From positions 2,356,001-2,420,000 of the forward strand of contig NZ_JACHLZ010000001.1 of NCBI RefSeq assembly GCF_014204755.1: a stretch of DNA of 64,000 bases. The letters are read 5' to 3'. Positions 17,556 to 25,957 of this stretch are shown here, in pieces. The stretch comes from Brachybacterium aquaticum. Its GTDB lineage: Bacteria > Actinomycetota > Actinomycetes > Actinomycetales > Dermabacteraceae. The first letter of the stretch is position 1. Every line of letters begins with the position of its first letter. The translations under genes were made by a program, and so were the position numbers. Under the pieces are notes generated by a model. It searched no databases. It was not told the DNA's origin and saw only the letters and a list, made by a program, of their open reading frames with translations.

Positions 17556-18101
17556 TCAGTCGGGCGCGTCCATCGCCTGGCCGACGAAGCCCTCGCGCCC
17601 CTGCGCGCGGGCGAGCGCGTCGAGCCGCTCGAGCAGGGCGGCGGCGGCCCGTCGGCCGTCCTCGTCGTGCGCCTCGACGTGCGTGCGCCCGCCGGGGGTC
17701 TCGCGGGAGAGGCGGAAGGCGCCGGGCAGGTCGGGCAGCGGGTCCGCGTGGCCGCGCAGCCCGACCACGAGGTCCCGGGGTACGGGGTCGAGGCCGAGCG
17801 CGGCCGCATGCGCGGCGGTGCGCCGGGCGCGGGCGGCGGGGCGGTCGGCGAGGCGGATACGCAGGCCGGAGGCGATGAGGCGGCGGGTCAGCTCCCCGTC
17901 GCCGACGAACCGCACCCCTGCCGCGGCGAGGTCGGCGCGGGAGGATTCGGGCCAGTCGTAGTGGTCCAGGTCGAAGGCGCGCCCGGGCAGGCCGGCGCGG
18001 GCGGCCGTCTCGTGCAGTTCCTCGAGGGAGGTGTCGGAGATCAGGTGGCCCCACACGGTGCCGTGGCGGGGCCAGCGGGGGGTGTCGGCGTAGACGGTCA
18101 C
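17556..18101 (-). CDS. DUF4031 domain protein
   Basis: 181 aa. The N-terminal 80 residues fit DUF4031: TVYADTPRWPRHGTVWGHL, SDTSLEELHETAARAGLP and FDLDHYDWPESSRADL. The rest is Arg/Ala-rich with RPAARARRTAAHAA and a C-terminal helical region. The family function is unknown. The GTG at 18101 is preceded by GGAGGCGAGA and overlaps the stop of the DUF418 gene by 4 nt (GTGA), so translation is coupled. It is the last gene of a three-gene operon with an RNase HI fusion and a DUF418 membrane protein. Confidence 0.8.
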   Translation of the reverse strand: MTVYADTPRWPRHGTVWGHLISDTSLEELHETAARAGLPGRAFDLDHYDWPESSRADLAAAGVRFVGDGELTRRLIASGLRIRLADRPAARARRTAAHAAALGLDPVPRDLVVGLRGHADPLPDLPGAFRLSRETPGGRTHVEAHDEDGRRAAAALLERLDALARAQGREGFVGQAMDAPD

Positions 18102-19354
18102 CTCTCGCCTCCTGCGGGTCGGGGTGAGGTCGATCCTGCCAGAGTGCGCAGGACGAGCTCCATGGGGCCGCGCCGTCCTGCGCGGCGCAGCGCGGCGGCG
18201 AGCGGGATCATCACGAGCCACCCGGCCAGTGCGATCGCGCAGGCGCCGGCGCTGCCGAGCCTCGCGCCGAGGTCCAGGGTGTACGGCGGGAACAGGGCCA
18301 GGAACAGCACGGACTGGGCGAGGTAGGCGCTGAGGGACACGGCGCCGAGCGCCTCCACCCCGTGCACTGCGGCAGTGACGAGTCGCGGGAGCGCCGGGCC
18401 GCCGTGGGCCGCAGTGCGCACGCGGTCGGCGAGCAGCGCCGCGGCGGCGGCGAGGCCGAGGGCACCGAGCAGCCCGGTGAGCTGGTGGACCACGCCCATG
18501 ATCCCGACGGCGGTGGGGTCGGCGAGGTGCTCGTGGGCGGGGTCCAGGAGCAGCACGGCCGCCAGTGGCACGGCGCCCGCCAGACCGCAGACGATCCCCC
18601 AGCGCGCCATCGGCACGAGCAGGTCGCGGTTCTCGGCGACCTCCTCGAACAGTCGCAGCCGCGCGAGGAGCGCGCCGAGCGCCATCGGGGCGAGCAGACC
18701 GATGTCGAGGACCACGGCGAGAGCGGCGCCGCGCAGCTCCCCGGGGGCGCGCAGGGCGACGCCGGTGAGGTGGTCGGGGGCGGAGGCGGCGGCGTAGCCG
18801 GAGCCGCCGCCGAAGCCGATGGTCGCATCCGCCCATCCCCACACCGCCAGGGCCGGCAGGCACAGCGCCCCGGCGATCGGCAGCAGGGCGCGGCCGCGGG
18901 TCATCAGCACCGCGCACAGCATCCCGATCACGGCGTAGGCGGCGAGGATGTCGCCCTGGAACAGCAGGATGCCGTGGAGCAGACCGATCACGAGCAGCAC
19001 CGCGTGACGGCGCAGCATCCGGCGCAGGAACCGCCCCGGGCTCTCGCCGGCGGCGAGGGAGCGGCGGTGGAGGATGCCGAGCCCGTAGCCGAAGAGCATC
19101 GCGAACAGGGGGAAGCCGCGGTTGTCGACGAGCAGGGCGAGCAGCACGTCGGCGACCTTGTCGAGCCCGGTCGCGTCCTGCTGCTTGAGCAGCACCGTCC
19201 ACTCGTGGCCGTGCAGCCAGCCGACCGTGTTCGCCAGGGCGATCCCGGCGAGCGCCAGGCCGCGGGCGAGGTCCGGGCCGCCTGCCCGCTCGGCGAGCGG
19301 GACGGAGGCAGGGCCCCGGGAGGCCTGCCCGGCGGTGCCCGGGGCGGTGCGCAT
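18098..19354 (-). CDS. DUF418-family polytopic membrane protein
   Basis: 418 aa with about 8-10 hydrophobic helices. DUF418 features: GLALAGIALANTVGW in TM1, DNRGFPLFAMLFGYGLGIL with the conserved F-x-x-LFG, RHAVLLVIGLLHGILLFQGDIL, and in the C-terminal half ALGAVSLSAYLAQSVLFLAL. The family resembles acyltransferase-3-like membrane proteins and YeiB, and its role is not established. The ATG at 19354 shares one base with the stop of the upstream RNase H gene (TGATG). The 3' end overlaps the next start by 4 nt. Confidence 0.88.
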   Translation of the reverse strand: MRTAPGTAGQASRGPASVPLAERAGGPDLARGLALAGIALANTVGWLHGHEWTVLLKQQDATGLDKVADVLLALLVDNRGFPLFAMLFGYGLGILHRRSLAAGESPGRFLRRMLRRHAVLLVIGLLHGILLFQGDILAAYAVIGMLCAVLMTRGRALLPIAGALCLPALAVWGWADATIGFGGGSGYAAASAPDHLTGVALRAPGELRGAALAVVLDIGLLAPMALGALLARLRLFEEVAENRDLLVPMARWGIVCGLAGAVPLAAVLLLDPAHEHLADPTAVGIMGVVHQLTGLLGALGLAAAAALLADRVRTAAHGGPALPRLVTAAVHGVEALGAVSLSAYLAQSVLFLALFPPYTLDLGARLGSAGACAIALAGWLVMIPLAAALRRAGRRGPMELVLRTLAGSTSPRPAGGER

Positions 19355-20373
19355 CAGGGCCGGTCGAGCGGGGTGCCCTGGTGGTGGCGCAGCAGCCAGC
19401 GGCCGCGCTCGCGCTGCCACAGGGAGGTGCGGGCGGCGGTGCCGTCGGGGCCGACGGTGGTGTAGCGCAGCAGCACCACGCCGTCCGCGATCTCCTCGGC
19501 GACGAGGTCCACGGCCTCCACGCCCGGCAGCGGGGCGAGGTGGGAGAGGATCTCCTCCCGGTCGTAGGAGCGGCCCGAGGCGCCGATCTCGGTGAAGGCG
19601 GGGTGGAGCAGCTCGGCGGCGCTGGGAGGATCGGCGCGCAGCGCGTCGCCGAGCAGGGCCAGCTCGCGGGTGGTGACCTGCTCTAGCACGCTCGCGCCGG
19701 GCGCGTCGGCCGTCAGCACCGTCTCCTCCGGCGCGGTCGAGCAGCTGACGGGCGCGGACTGCTCGGGCGCGGTGTCGAAGAGGCTGAACAGGTCGTCGTC
19801 GGGCTCCTGCGCGGGGGCCGACGGGGTGGCGCCGGCCCCGGTGGTCGCGTCGGCCGTCGGGGCCGCGCCGGCCCGGGCCTGTCGGTCGGCCGCGCCGCTG
19901 CCGCGGTAGCCGGGCCCGACCTGCGGGTCCTGGCCCTTGGAGAAGGCGGTCGCGGCGGCGTTCGCACGCTTGTCCGCGGCCTCGTTCATGGCGTGGCCGG
20001 CGTGGCCCTTGACCCATTCGAACTCGACGCTGCGCCCCACGAGCGCGCGGTCGATGTCCTTCAGGAGCTCGACGTTCAGCACCGGCTTGCCGTCCTTCTT
20101 GCGCCACCCCTTGCGCTTCCAGCCGGGCATCCACTTGGTGACGGAGTTGATGACGTACTGGCTGTCGCACAGCACGTGCAGGTGCTGGTCGGCGTCCACC
20201 GCGGTGGCCTCGAGGAGGTCCAGGACGGCCTTGAGCTCGCCCATGTTGTTGGTGCCGTGGGGCCAGCCGCCCGCACGCCACGTACCTTCGTCGATGTACC
20301 AGGCCCAGCCGGCGGGACCGGGGTTGCCGAGGGCGGAGCCGTCGGCCGCAGCGGTGATCGTCATGCTTTCCAT
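19354..20373 (-). CDS. RNase HI fused to a C-terminal NTF2-like (DUF4440/SnoaL) domain
   Basis: 339 aa. The N-terminal 145 residues are RNase HI, which cuts RNA in RNA:DNA hybrids. The catalytic acids are visible: Asp in AADGSALGNPGPAGW, Glu in NNMGELKAVLDLL, Asp in LCDSQYVINSVTKW, and the last Asp in KGHAGHAMNEAADKRAN. The handle PGWKRKGWRKKDGKPVLN is also present. A Pro/Ala/Asp-rich linker of about 80 residues follows. The C-terminal 110 residues look like an NTF2 fold: TTRELALLGDALRADP, LLHPAFTEIGASGRSYDREE, then LRYTTVGPDG and SLWQRERGRWLLRHHQGTP. Start is uncertain between ATG 20373 and ATG 20364. It is first in an overlapping operon with DUF418 and DUF4031 genes. Confidence 0.87.
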   Translation of the reverse strand: MESMTITAAADGSALGNPGPAGWAWYIDEGTWRAGGWPHGTNNMGELKAVLDLLEATAVDADQHLHVLCDSQYVINSVTKWMPGWKRKGWRKKDGKPVLNVELLKDIDRALVGRSVEFEWVKGHAGHAMNEAADKRANAAATAFSKGQDPQVGPGYRGSGAADRQARAGAAPTADATTGAGATPSAPAQEPDDDLFSLFDTAPEQSAPVSCSTAPEETVLTADAPGASVLEQVTTRELALLGDALRADPPSAAELLHPAFTEIGASGRSYDREEILSHLAPLPGVEAVDLVAEEIADGVVLLRYTTVGPDGTAARTSLWQRERGRWLLRHHQGTPLDRP

Positions 20374-20401
20374 CGTTCCACAGCCAGGAGGCCCCTCCGT
20401 C

Positions 20402-20818
20402 ATGACCGCGCGCGCATCGCTGCGGCATTCCCCGCGCGGCCGGCTGCTGATCAGCTCGCTGGTCGGCGCGGTGGGCGGGCTCGCGGTGTGGCTGACCGTG
20501 GAGCCGGCGCTCGGGGCGATGGCCGGGGTGGCCCTGGCCGAGCAGACCTACGCCCTGCACTACGCCTACCGCTATTACCTCGAGGAGTCGGGCATCGACT
20601 TCCACCAGGACGAGGACGACGAGGGGCCGACGTTCGGGGACTTCCTGTACTTCTCCTCCGCGATCGGGATGACCTACGGCGTCACCGACAACGACGTCTC
20701 GGACCGGTCGATCCGGCTGATCGTGTGGCGCCACGCGGTGATCTCGTTCGTGTTCGCGACGATCCTCCTCGCCGCCGCGGTGAACCTGGTGGCGGGGTTC
20801 TTCACGCCGGGAGGGTGA
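20402..20818 (+). CDS. Short DUF1345-family membrane protein
   Basis: 138 aa. VALAEQTYALHYAYRYYLEE, followed by GIDFHQ, PTFGDFLYFSSAIGMTYGVTD and the last TM (HAVISFVFATILLAAAVNLV), are DUF1345 hallmarks. Full members are about 210 aa; here one TM near the N-terminus joins almost directly to the A-LHYA-RYY segment, so the central helices are missing. AGGAGG about 10 nt before the ATG at 20402 supports this start. It is divergent from the RNase H operon, with the two start regions nearly touching. The function is unknown. It could be a genuine short variant or an internal deletion. Confidence 0.72.
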   Translation: MTARASLRHSPRGRLLISSLVGAVGGLAVWLTVEPALGAMAGVALAEQTYALHYAYRYYLEESGIDFHQDEDDEGPTFGDFLYFSSAIGMTYGVTDNDVSDRSIRLIVWRHAVISFVFATILLAAAVNLVAGFFTPGG

Positions 20819-20830
20819 GGCGCGGGACGC

Positions 20831-21490
20831 TCAGGCGGTGCGCGCCCAGACCCGGCTGCGCAGGCGGAGCGTCGCGAGCGCGCCGAGCAGGAGCACCGCG
20901 GCGCCGAGGGACACCCCGACGGTCTGTGCCAGCGCGTACGCCTCGATGCCGCCGGCTCCGGACACGGTGAGCCGTGCGCACCATCCCGCGAGGGCGAGAA
21001 CGAGGAACCCTCCGACGTAGGCGAGCGCGTACGCGCCCAGCGACTGCGCCCAGAGCGTCGTCGTGGAGCGTCGGGACATCGCATCGCGCCCCACCCAGAG
21101 GTGCGACCACAGCACGGCGGACGTCCAGAGCGCGACGTCCGTCCAGTACGTGTCGGGGCGCAGGTCGGCCCCGTCGGCCCACGCCCCCAGAGGGATGACG
21201 GCGGCGGCCACGAGCAGAAGCAGGAGCTGGAGGACGAGCACGAGCGCCGTGCGCGCACGCACGTGCGCGGCGCGGCTGACGCCGAGGCCGCCGCGGAGCG
21301 TCGCCTCGGCGAGCGGATCTCGCGCCGCCAGCGCGACGGGGACGCCGACGGCGAGGAGGATCGGCACCACCGCGAGGGTCGTGATCCCTCCGGAGGCGAG
21401 CAGCAGCACGACCAGGGAGATCACGCCTCCGCCGAGGAGCACCGGTCGCTGCAGGACGAGGTCGATCCGGGCGGCACGGACGGCGTTCAT
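20831..21490 (-). CDS. ABC transporter permease subunit of the YtrA-type operon
   Basis: 219 aa with about six TM helices (PVLLGGGVISLVVLLLASGG, TTLAVVPILLAVGVPVALAA, LVLVLQLLLLLVAAAVIPLG, and others) and no recognisable soluble domain. I do not recognise a family beyond this layout. The ATG at 21490 overlaps the stop of the ATPase gene by 4 nt (ATGA), so the two proteins are very probably partners. Together with the GntR regulator they form the usual YtrA-type unit, which in other Gram-positives responds to cell-wall-active compounds. The substrate is unknown. Confidence 0.75.
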   Translation of the reverse strand: MNAVRAARIDLVLQRPVLLGGGVISLVVLLLASGGITTLAVVPILLAVGVPVALAARDPLAEATLRGGLGVSRAAHVRARTALVLVLQLLLLLVAAAVIPLGAWADGADLRPDTYWTDVALWTSAVLWSHLWVGRDAMSRRSTTTLWAQSLGAYALAYVGGFLVLALAGWCARLTVSGAGGIEAYALAQTVGVSLGAAVLLLGALATLRLRSRVWARTA

Positions 21491-22383
21491 CGGGTGGCCC
21501 CTTCGATCGATGCTGCGGTGAGCGCGAGGCGGACGAGGTCGGCGAGATCCGGTGGCCGCAGCGTCGTCCCTGCGGGGAGCCCGAGGGCGTCCTCTCCGGG
21601 CAGCAGCGCCTCCGCGGCGCCGCTCGCTCCGAGCGGCCTGGCCCCGATCGGCGCCTCCGCGGCGTGGGGGAACGTCGCCACGACGTGCCTCTCGAGGAGC
21701 TCGTCGAGCGCTCCCTGGAGGACCGAGCTCCCCTCGTGCAGCACAACCAGATGATCCGCGAAGCGCGCCATGTCCTCCAGATCGTGCGTCGACAGGAGGA
21801 TCGAGCGAGTCTCGTCCTCGGCCAGGTGGTCCCGGAGCCGGTCGATGAGGTCGGCACGGGCGAGGGGGTCGAGACGTGCGAACGGCTCGTCCAGGAGCAT
21901 CAGCTGCGGTGCGGAGGCGAGGGCATGGTCGACCGAGAACAGGGTGCGCTTCCCGGCGGAGAGGGTGCCGAGCATCGCGCGGGGGCCGATGCCGTCGCGG
22001 CGCAGCCGACGCAGGAAGCCCTCGGCGTCGATGTCGTCCCGGAGCCTGCGATGGAGCCTGATCACGTCCCCGGCGTGCCAATCGTCGGGGAACATCGGAG
22101 CATCGGGAACCAGCGAGACACCTGGGGGAACGGGCTGATCGGCTCCCCCGACGTGCCGGCCGAGCACCTCGATCGTCCCGGCTTCCGGCCGCACCGCGCC
22201 CACGAGGGAGCGCAGCAGCGTGGTCTTCCCGGCCCCGTTGGTCCCGACCACGACCGTGACCATGCCGACCGGAGCGGTGAGGCTCGCATCCACGAGAGCG
22301 ACGGCCGATGGTCGGAAACGGCTGCGGGGGTCGGGGAGCCGGACAGCGAGATGCTCCACCCGGACAGCGGGCGTCGTGCTCAT
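21487..22383 (-). CDS. ABC transporter ATP-binding protein
   Basis: A 298-aa ATPase. Walker A is GTNGAGKTTLL, Walker B is LMLLDEPFARLD and the H loop is LLSTHDLED. The signature is LSAGKRTLF, not LSGGQ, which is seen in some drug- and bacteriocin-type exporters. About 80 extra residues follow the nucleotide-binding domain (ERHVVATFPHAAEAP onward), which are probably regulatory. It overlaps the GntR stop and the permease start by 4 nt each, so the three genes are translationally coupled. Export is more likely than import because no binding protein is present. Confidence 0.87.
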   Translation of the reverse strand: MSTTPAVRVEHLAVRLPDPRSRFRPSAVALVDASLTAPVGMVTVVVGTNGAGKTTLLRSLVGAVRPEAGTIEVLGRHVGGADQPVPPGVSLVPDAPMFPDDWHAGDVIRLHRRLRDDIDAEGFLRRLRRDGIGPRAMLGTLSAGKRTLFSVDHALASAPQLMLLDEPFARLDPLARADLIDRLRDHLAEDETRSILLSTHDLEDMARFADHLVVLHEGSSVLQGALDELLERHVVATFPHAAEAPIGARPLGASGAAEALLPGEDALGLPAGTTLRPPDLADLVRLALTAASIEGATR

Positions 22384-22760
22384 CGTTCCTCCTCCTCGAG
22401 GACGCGGGTGAGGCGGCGCCGGAGCTCGTCGGCAGGGATCCCCGCGGTGCCGGCCGTCCGGACCGCCCCACCCAGCAGGTCGTCGATGCGCTCCAGCGCC
22501 CGGGCGCGCACCTCCCCAGGCTCCTGCGCGCGGACGAAGACGCCTCTGCCCTGGACCGCGTCCGCCAGGCCGTCCGCGACGAGCTCGTTGTAGGCGCGGG
22601 TGGTGGTGATGACGCTGACGCGCAGATCCCGTGCGAGGGCGCGGAGCGACGGGAGGACCTCCCCCGCCCTGAGGTCACCGCGGAGGATCGCCTCGGCCAG
22701 GTGCGCGCGGATCTGCTCGTAGATGGGCTCGGGAGCGGAGGGGTCCAGCGGGATGTGCAT
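22380..22760 (-). CDS. GntR-family regulator, YtrA subfamily
   Basis: 126 aa. A winged helix (residues 8-75: PIYEQIRAHLAEAILRGDL, LPSLRALARDLRVSVITTTR, YNELVADGLADAVQGRGVFV) with only a short C-terminal helical segment instead of a ligand domain, which defines the YtrA type. It is first in an overlapping operon with the ABC ATPase and permease, so it probably represses its own operon until an inducer arrives. The 47-bp inverted repeat starting about 40 bp before its ATG is the likely operator. Confidence 0.92.
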   Translation of the reverse strand: MHIPLDPSAPEPIYEQIRAHLAEAILRGDLRAGEVLPSLRALARDLRVSVITTTRAYNELVADGLADAVQGRGVFVRAQEPGEVRARALERIDDLLGGAVRTAGTAGIPADELRRRLTRVLEEEER

Positions 22761-22798
22761 CGTCGCCTCACCTCCCCCGGTCCGGCGGCCACCGACGA

Positions 22799-22845
22799 CG
22801 ACCGCATCTACTGTCCATAGACACTATGGACAGTAGATGCGGTCG
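22799..22845. promoter_or_regulatory. 47-bp perfect inverted repeat, putative GntR operator
   Basis: Two 22-nt arms (22799-22820 and 22824-22845) are exact complements around the spacer ACA. The inner part reads TACTGTCCATAG-ACA-CTATGGACAGTA. It is A/T-rich compared with its surroundings and lies 39 bp before the GntR start. On the minus strand CATAGTGT could be a -10 element inside it. It also lies after the GNAT gene stop and could form a terminator hairpin. Confidence 0.85.
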
Positions 22846-22874
22846 AAATCAAGGGAGCGGGAGCGAGCGGGACC

Positions 22875-23864
22875 TCAGCCCACCGCCCGCTCGTACGTCG
22901 CGTACACGTGCGCGCGGCGGAAGCCGACGGCCTCGTAGAGCCGGGTCGCGCCGGTGAGGGACTCGGCGTCGACCTCGAGGACGGCGTCCGTGAACCCGGC
23001 CTCGGCGCCGGAGGCGAGGGTGCGGGCGAGCACCGCGCGGGCCAGGCCCCTCCCCCGCGCCTCGGGGCGGGTGCCCACGAGCGCCACGTGCAGCGTGCCG
23101 GGCTTGTCCTCGGAGGTGACCGCGTAGGCGAGGACGGTGCCGTCCTCGTCCAGGGCGATGGTGGAGTGCCGGGGCCGGGAGGTGTGGGAGGTGGTCCACA
23201 GCTGCCAGGTCTCGGCGTCGATGGGGGCGGAGCCCCAGTGGTCGGCGAAGGCGGCGACGTGCGCGAGGCGCACGGCCTCGCTCTGCTCCGCGGTGGGAGC
23301 GGTGATCTCGACGCCTTCCACGGTGGGCACTTCGAGGGCCTCGCCGGGCAGCTCGCATTCCATCTCGAACCAGGAGCGCACCCGGTGGTAGCCGCGACGG
23401 TCGAGCACGGGCCGCACGTCCGCTCCGCCGACGGGCAGCTCCGGCTCGGGGTCGCGGCCGCCGCCCGTGCGCAGCACGGCGGGAAGTCCGGGGTGGCGCT
23501 CGGCGGCGAGCTCGGTGCCGCGCTCCTCGAGGCGCGCGAGGATCGTGGTGCCGAGTCCGCGGCCGCGGTGCGCGGGGTGGACGCCGCCGGCGAGGTTCAC
23601 GCGGGCGCGGCCGTCGCGGTCGGCATGCGCGGCAACGGTCACGAGGCCGAAGCCGATGAGCCCGTTCCCGTCCCATGCGGCGACGGTGTCGGTGGGAAGG
23701 GACAGCCGCGGGGACTGCAGCCACTCGCGGATGCTCGGCTCCTCGGCGGACTCGCCCGTCTGCTCGTGGGCGTCGATGGCGTTGAGCAGGGAGGTGAGCG
23801 CCGGGACGTCCTCGACGGTGAGCGCCTCGAAGCGCAGGGTGGGGGTGTCGGTCATGGTCCCCAT
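22875..23864 (-). CDS. GNAT acetyltransferase with two tandem GNAT domains (MshD-like layout)
   Basis: 329 aa. The first GNAT half carries the acetyl-CoA loop HPAHRGRGLGTTILARL near residue 100; the second carries TRPEARGRGLARAVLARTL and ends LYEAVGFRRAHVYATYERA. Twin GNAT halves of this size are seen in mycothiol synthase MshD and in other actinobacterial acetyltransferases; I cannot tell whether this is MshD. ATG 23864 or ATG 23855 (preceded by GGGGA) may be the start. It lies between a GH2 glycosidase and the GntR/ABC operon on the same strand, with no overlap. Confidence 0.8.
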   Translation of the reverse strand: MGTMTDTPTLRFEALTVEDVPALTSLLNAIDAHEQTGESAEEPSIREWLQSPRLSLPTDTVAAWDGNGLIGFGLVTVAAHADRDGRARVNLAGGVHPAHRGRGLGTTILARLEERGTELAAERHPGLPAVLRTGGGRDPEPELPVGGADVRPVLDRRGYHRVRSWFEMECELPGEALEVPTVEGVEITAPTAEQSEAVRLAHVAAFADHWGSAPIDAETWQLWTTSHTSRPRHSTIALDEDGTVLAYAVTSEDKPGTLHVALVGTRPEARGRGLARAVLARTLASGAEAGFTDAVLEVDAESLTGATRLYEAVGFRRAHVYATYERAVG

Positions 23865-23922
23865 CCTCGCGCCCCGAGGCCTGCCGCGGCCAGCGGATTC
23901 TCCGCCGTCGTTCCGCCCCGCG

Positions 23923-25878
23923 TCAGCCCTCCGTCTCGTAGGCGGCCTGCTGCTCCTGCACCGCGCGCAGGCGGGCGAGGTCGAGCTTGCGGCCGCGGGC
24001 GAAGTCGACCACGCCGTTCTTCTCCTGGAACACGTCGGTCATCTGGGTGTAGCAGTAGCCGAACATGAGCGGGTCCTCGAGCAGCACGCGGGTCAGTCCC
24101 TCGAAGCGCTCGTAGAGCTCCTCCTCGCTCGCGATCCGCTGGCCGTAGCCCCAGGACTCGGCGGCGTTGTTCCCGGCGCGCTCCGCGTCGGCGGCCTTCC
24201 GGGCCTCCTCCTCGTTCCACCAGATCCCGCCGTACTCGGAGACGAAGTAGGGCTGGCCGGCGTAGGGCACGGAGAAGGTGCCGTCGGCGAAGGGCATCTC
24301 GTCCTCGGGCTGCTCGCGACGGTTCGCGAACGGGGCGCCGTCGGCGAGCCCCGCCTGCTCGGTGCGGAACCGCTCGGGATCCTGCTCGTAGGAGTGGGAG
24401 TCGTAGACGTCCGCGCCGCGCACCCGGTGGGAGTAGCCGGAGGCGTCGAGCACGGGGCGGCTGGGGTCGGCGAGCTTGGTCGCGTGGTACATGGCGGCGG
24501 TGACGTCGTCGAGCTGCGTGAGCCGGTCGCGGAGCACCTGGTGGGTCTCGTTCAGGGGGCACCAGCCGATGATGCTCGGGTGGCTGAGGTCGCGGCGCAC
24601 GGCCTCGACCCACTGGGCGACGAAGGAGGCGGTGGGCTGCTGGTTGTCGCCCATCGGGCCGTGCCCGGACGCGCCCCAGTCTCCGAACTCCCCCCACACG
24701 AGGTAGCCGTGCAGGTCGGCCCGGAAGAGCATGCGCTGCTCGAACACCTTCTGGTGGAGGCGGGCACCGGTGAACCCGGCCTCGAGCGCGAGGCGGATGT
24801 CGGTGGTCATCGCCTCGTCGCTCGGGGAGGTCATGAACGACTCCTCCCAGTAGCCCTGGTCGAGGACGAGGCGCTGGAAGACCTTCTTCCCGTTGATGCG
24901 GTACTCGTGATCGCGCAGGGTGGTCGAGCGCAGTCCCGCGTAGGAGCGGACCTCGTCCAGCACCTCCCCGTCGGCGCCCTTCAGCCGCACCTGGAGCGCG
25001 TACAGCTCCGGGGCGCCCGGCCCCCACACCCGCACGGCCTCGGCGGGGATGACCAGCTGCAGCTGCGGGGCGAGGTCGAGGTCGGCGCGCACCTCGGCGC
25101 GCGCCACCTCCTCGCCGCCCGGCGCGGAGGCGATCACCTCGAGCACGGCGCCGGGGGTGGCACGGGAGAGCGGCACGGTCAGGGCGAAGGAGGAAGCCGC
25201 GAGCGAGGGCACGATCCGCACCTCGCGGATCTCGTCGGCAGGCACGCCCTCGAGCCACACGCTCTGCCAGATGCCGGTGGTGCGGTGGTAGCTGGCATGG
25301 GTGGCGTGGAACCAGGTGGACTGCTTGCCGCGGGCCTGGGGCACATCGTGCGGGTCGCGGGCGCGCACCACGATCTCCACCTCGGCGCCGGGGCCGACGC
25401 CGGGGACGGTGGAGAGGTCGGCGGAGAAGGGGGTGAAGCCGCCGCGGTGGCGGGCGACCTCCTGGCCGTTCGCCCAGACGGTCGCGTCGTAGTCCACGGC
25501 CTCGAAGCGCAGGAGCGGCCGCAGCCCCTCCCACTCGGCGGGGATCGTGACGGTGCGGCGGTACCAGACGGCCTCGAGGAAGTCGCGGTTCCCGATCCCG
25601 GAGGCCTCGGTCTCCGGGGCGAAGGGCACGGTGATGGTGCCCGCGAGCTCGCGCTCCAGCAGGCCGCGCTCGCGTCCGGAGTCGCCCTGGTCGATCTCGA
25701 ACTGCCACGTCCCGTTCAGGCTCAGCCAGGTGGGGCGGTGCAGCTGGGGGCGCGGGTGCTCGGGGCGGGGCACGTCGGTCGCGGCCGACGCGGGGGCGTC
25801 GAGCAGCTCGGCGAGTGCGTCGGCGCGGGCGAACAGCGCGGTGAGGCTCTCGGGCAGCGCGGAGATCGGGTGGGTCAT
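23923..25878 (-). CDS. Glycoside hydrolase family 2 protein
   Basis: A 651-aa intracellular glycosidase without a signal peptide. The N-terminal jelly-roll domain starts WLSLNGTWQFEIDQGD and has WYRRTVTIPAEWEG; an Ig-like domain and then a TIM barrel follow. The acid/base Glu is in WCPLNETHQV and the nucleophile Glu is probably in YFVSEYGGIWW. FQRLVLDQGYWEESFM fits the GH2 barrel start. Family members are beta-galactosidases, beta-glucuronidases, beta-mannosidases or arabinosidases; the specificity cannot be read here. AGGAG lies 7 nt before the ATG at 25878; the longer frame to 25920 looks spurious. A LacI-type palindrome upstream suggests sugar-controlled expression. Confidence 0.9.
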   Translation of the reverse strand: MTHPISALPESLTALFARADALAELLDAPASAATDVPRPEHPRPQLHRPTWLSLNGTWQFEIDQGDSGRERGLLERELAGTITVPFAPETEASGIGNRDFLEAVWYRRTVTIPAEWEGLRPLLRFEAVDYDATVWANGQEVARHRGGFTPFSADLSTVPGVGPGAEVEIVVRARDPHDVPQARGKQSTWFHATHASYHRTTGIWQSVWLEGVPADEIREVRIVPSLAASSFALTVPLSRATPGAVLEVIASAPGGEEVARAEVRADLDLAPQLQLVIPAEAVRVWGPGAPELYALQVRLKGADGEVLDEVRSYAGLRSTTLRDHEYRINGKKVFQRLVLDQGYWEESFMTSPSDEAMTTDIRLALEAGFTGARLHQKVFEQRMLFRADLHGYLVWGEFGDWGASGHGPMGDNQQPTASFVAQWVEAVRRDLSHPSIIGWCPLNETHQVLRDRLTQLDDVTAAMYHATKLADPSRPVLDASGYSHRVRGADVYDSHSYEQDPERFRTEQAGLADGAPFANRREQPEDEMPFADGTFSVPYAGQPYFVSEYGGIWWNEEEARKAADAERAGNNAAESWGYGQRIASEEELYERFEGLTRVLLEDPLMFGYCYTQMTDVFQEKNGVVDFARGRKLDLARLRAVQEQQAAYETEG

Positions 25879-25945
25879 CGCAGGGCTCCTGGCGCGCGGT
25901 CGGCGGTGATCTGTCCGCACCAGTCAATCGCACCGACACCCGATA

Positions 25946-25957
25946 TGCATCGTTGCA
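25946..25957. promoter_or_regulatory. LacI-type operator-like palindrome upstream of the GH2 gene
   Basis: TGCATCGTTGCA, symmetric around a central CG except for one base pair, within the A/T-rich stretch ATATGCATCGTTGCAAAC. It lies 68 bp before the GH2 start. LacI-family operators have this form; no LacI gene is in the window. Confidence 0.5.
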
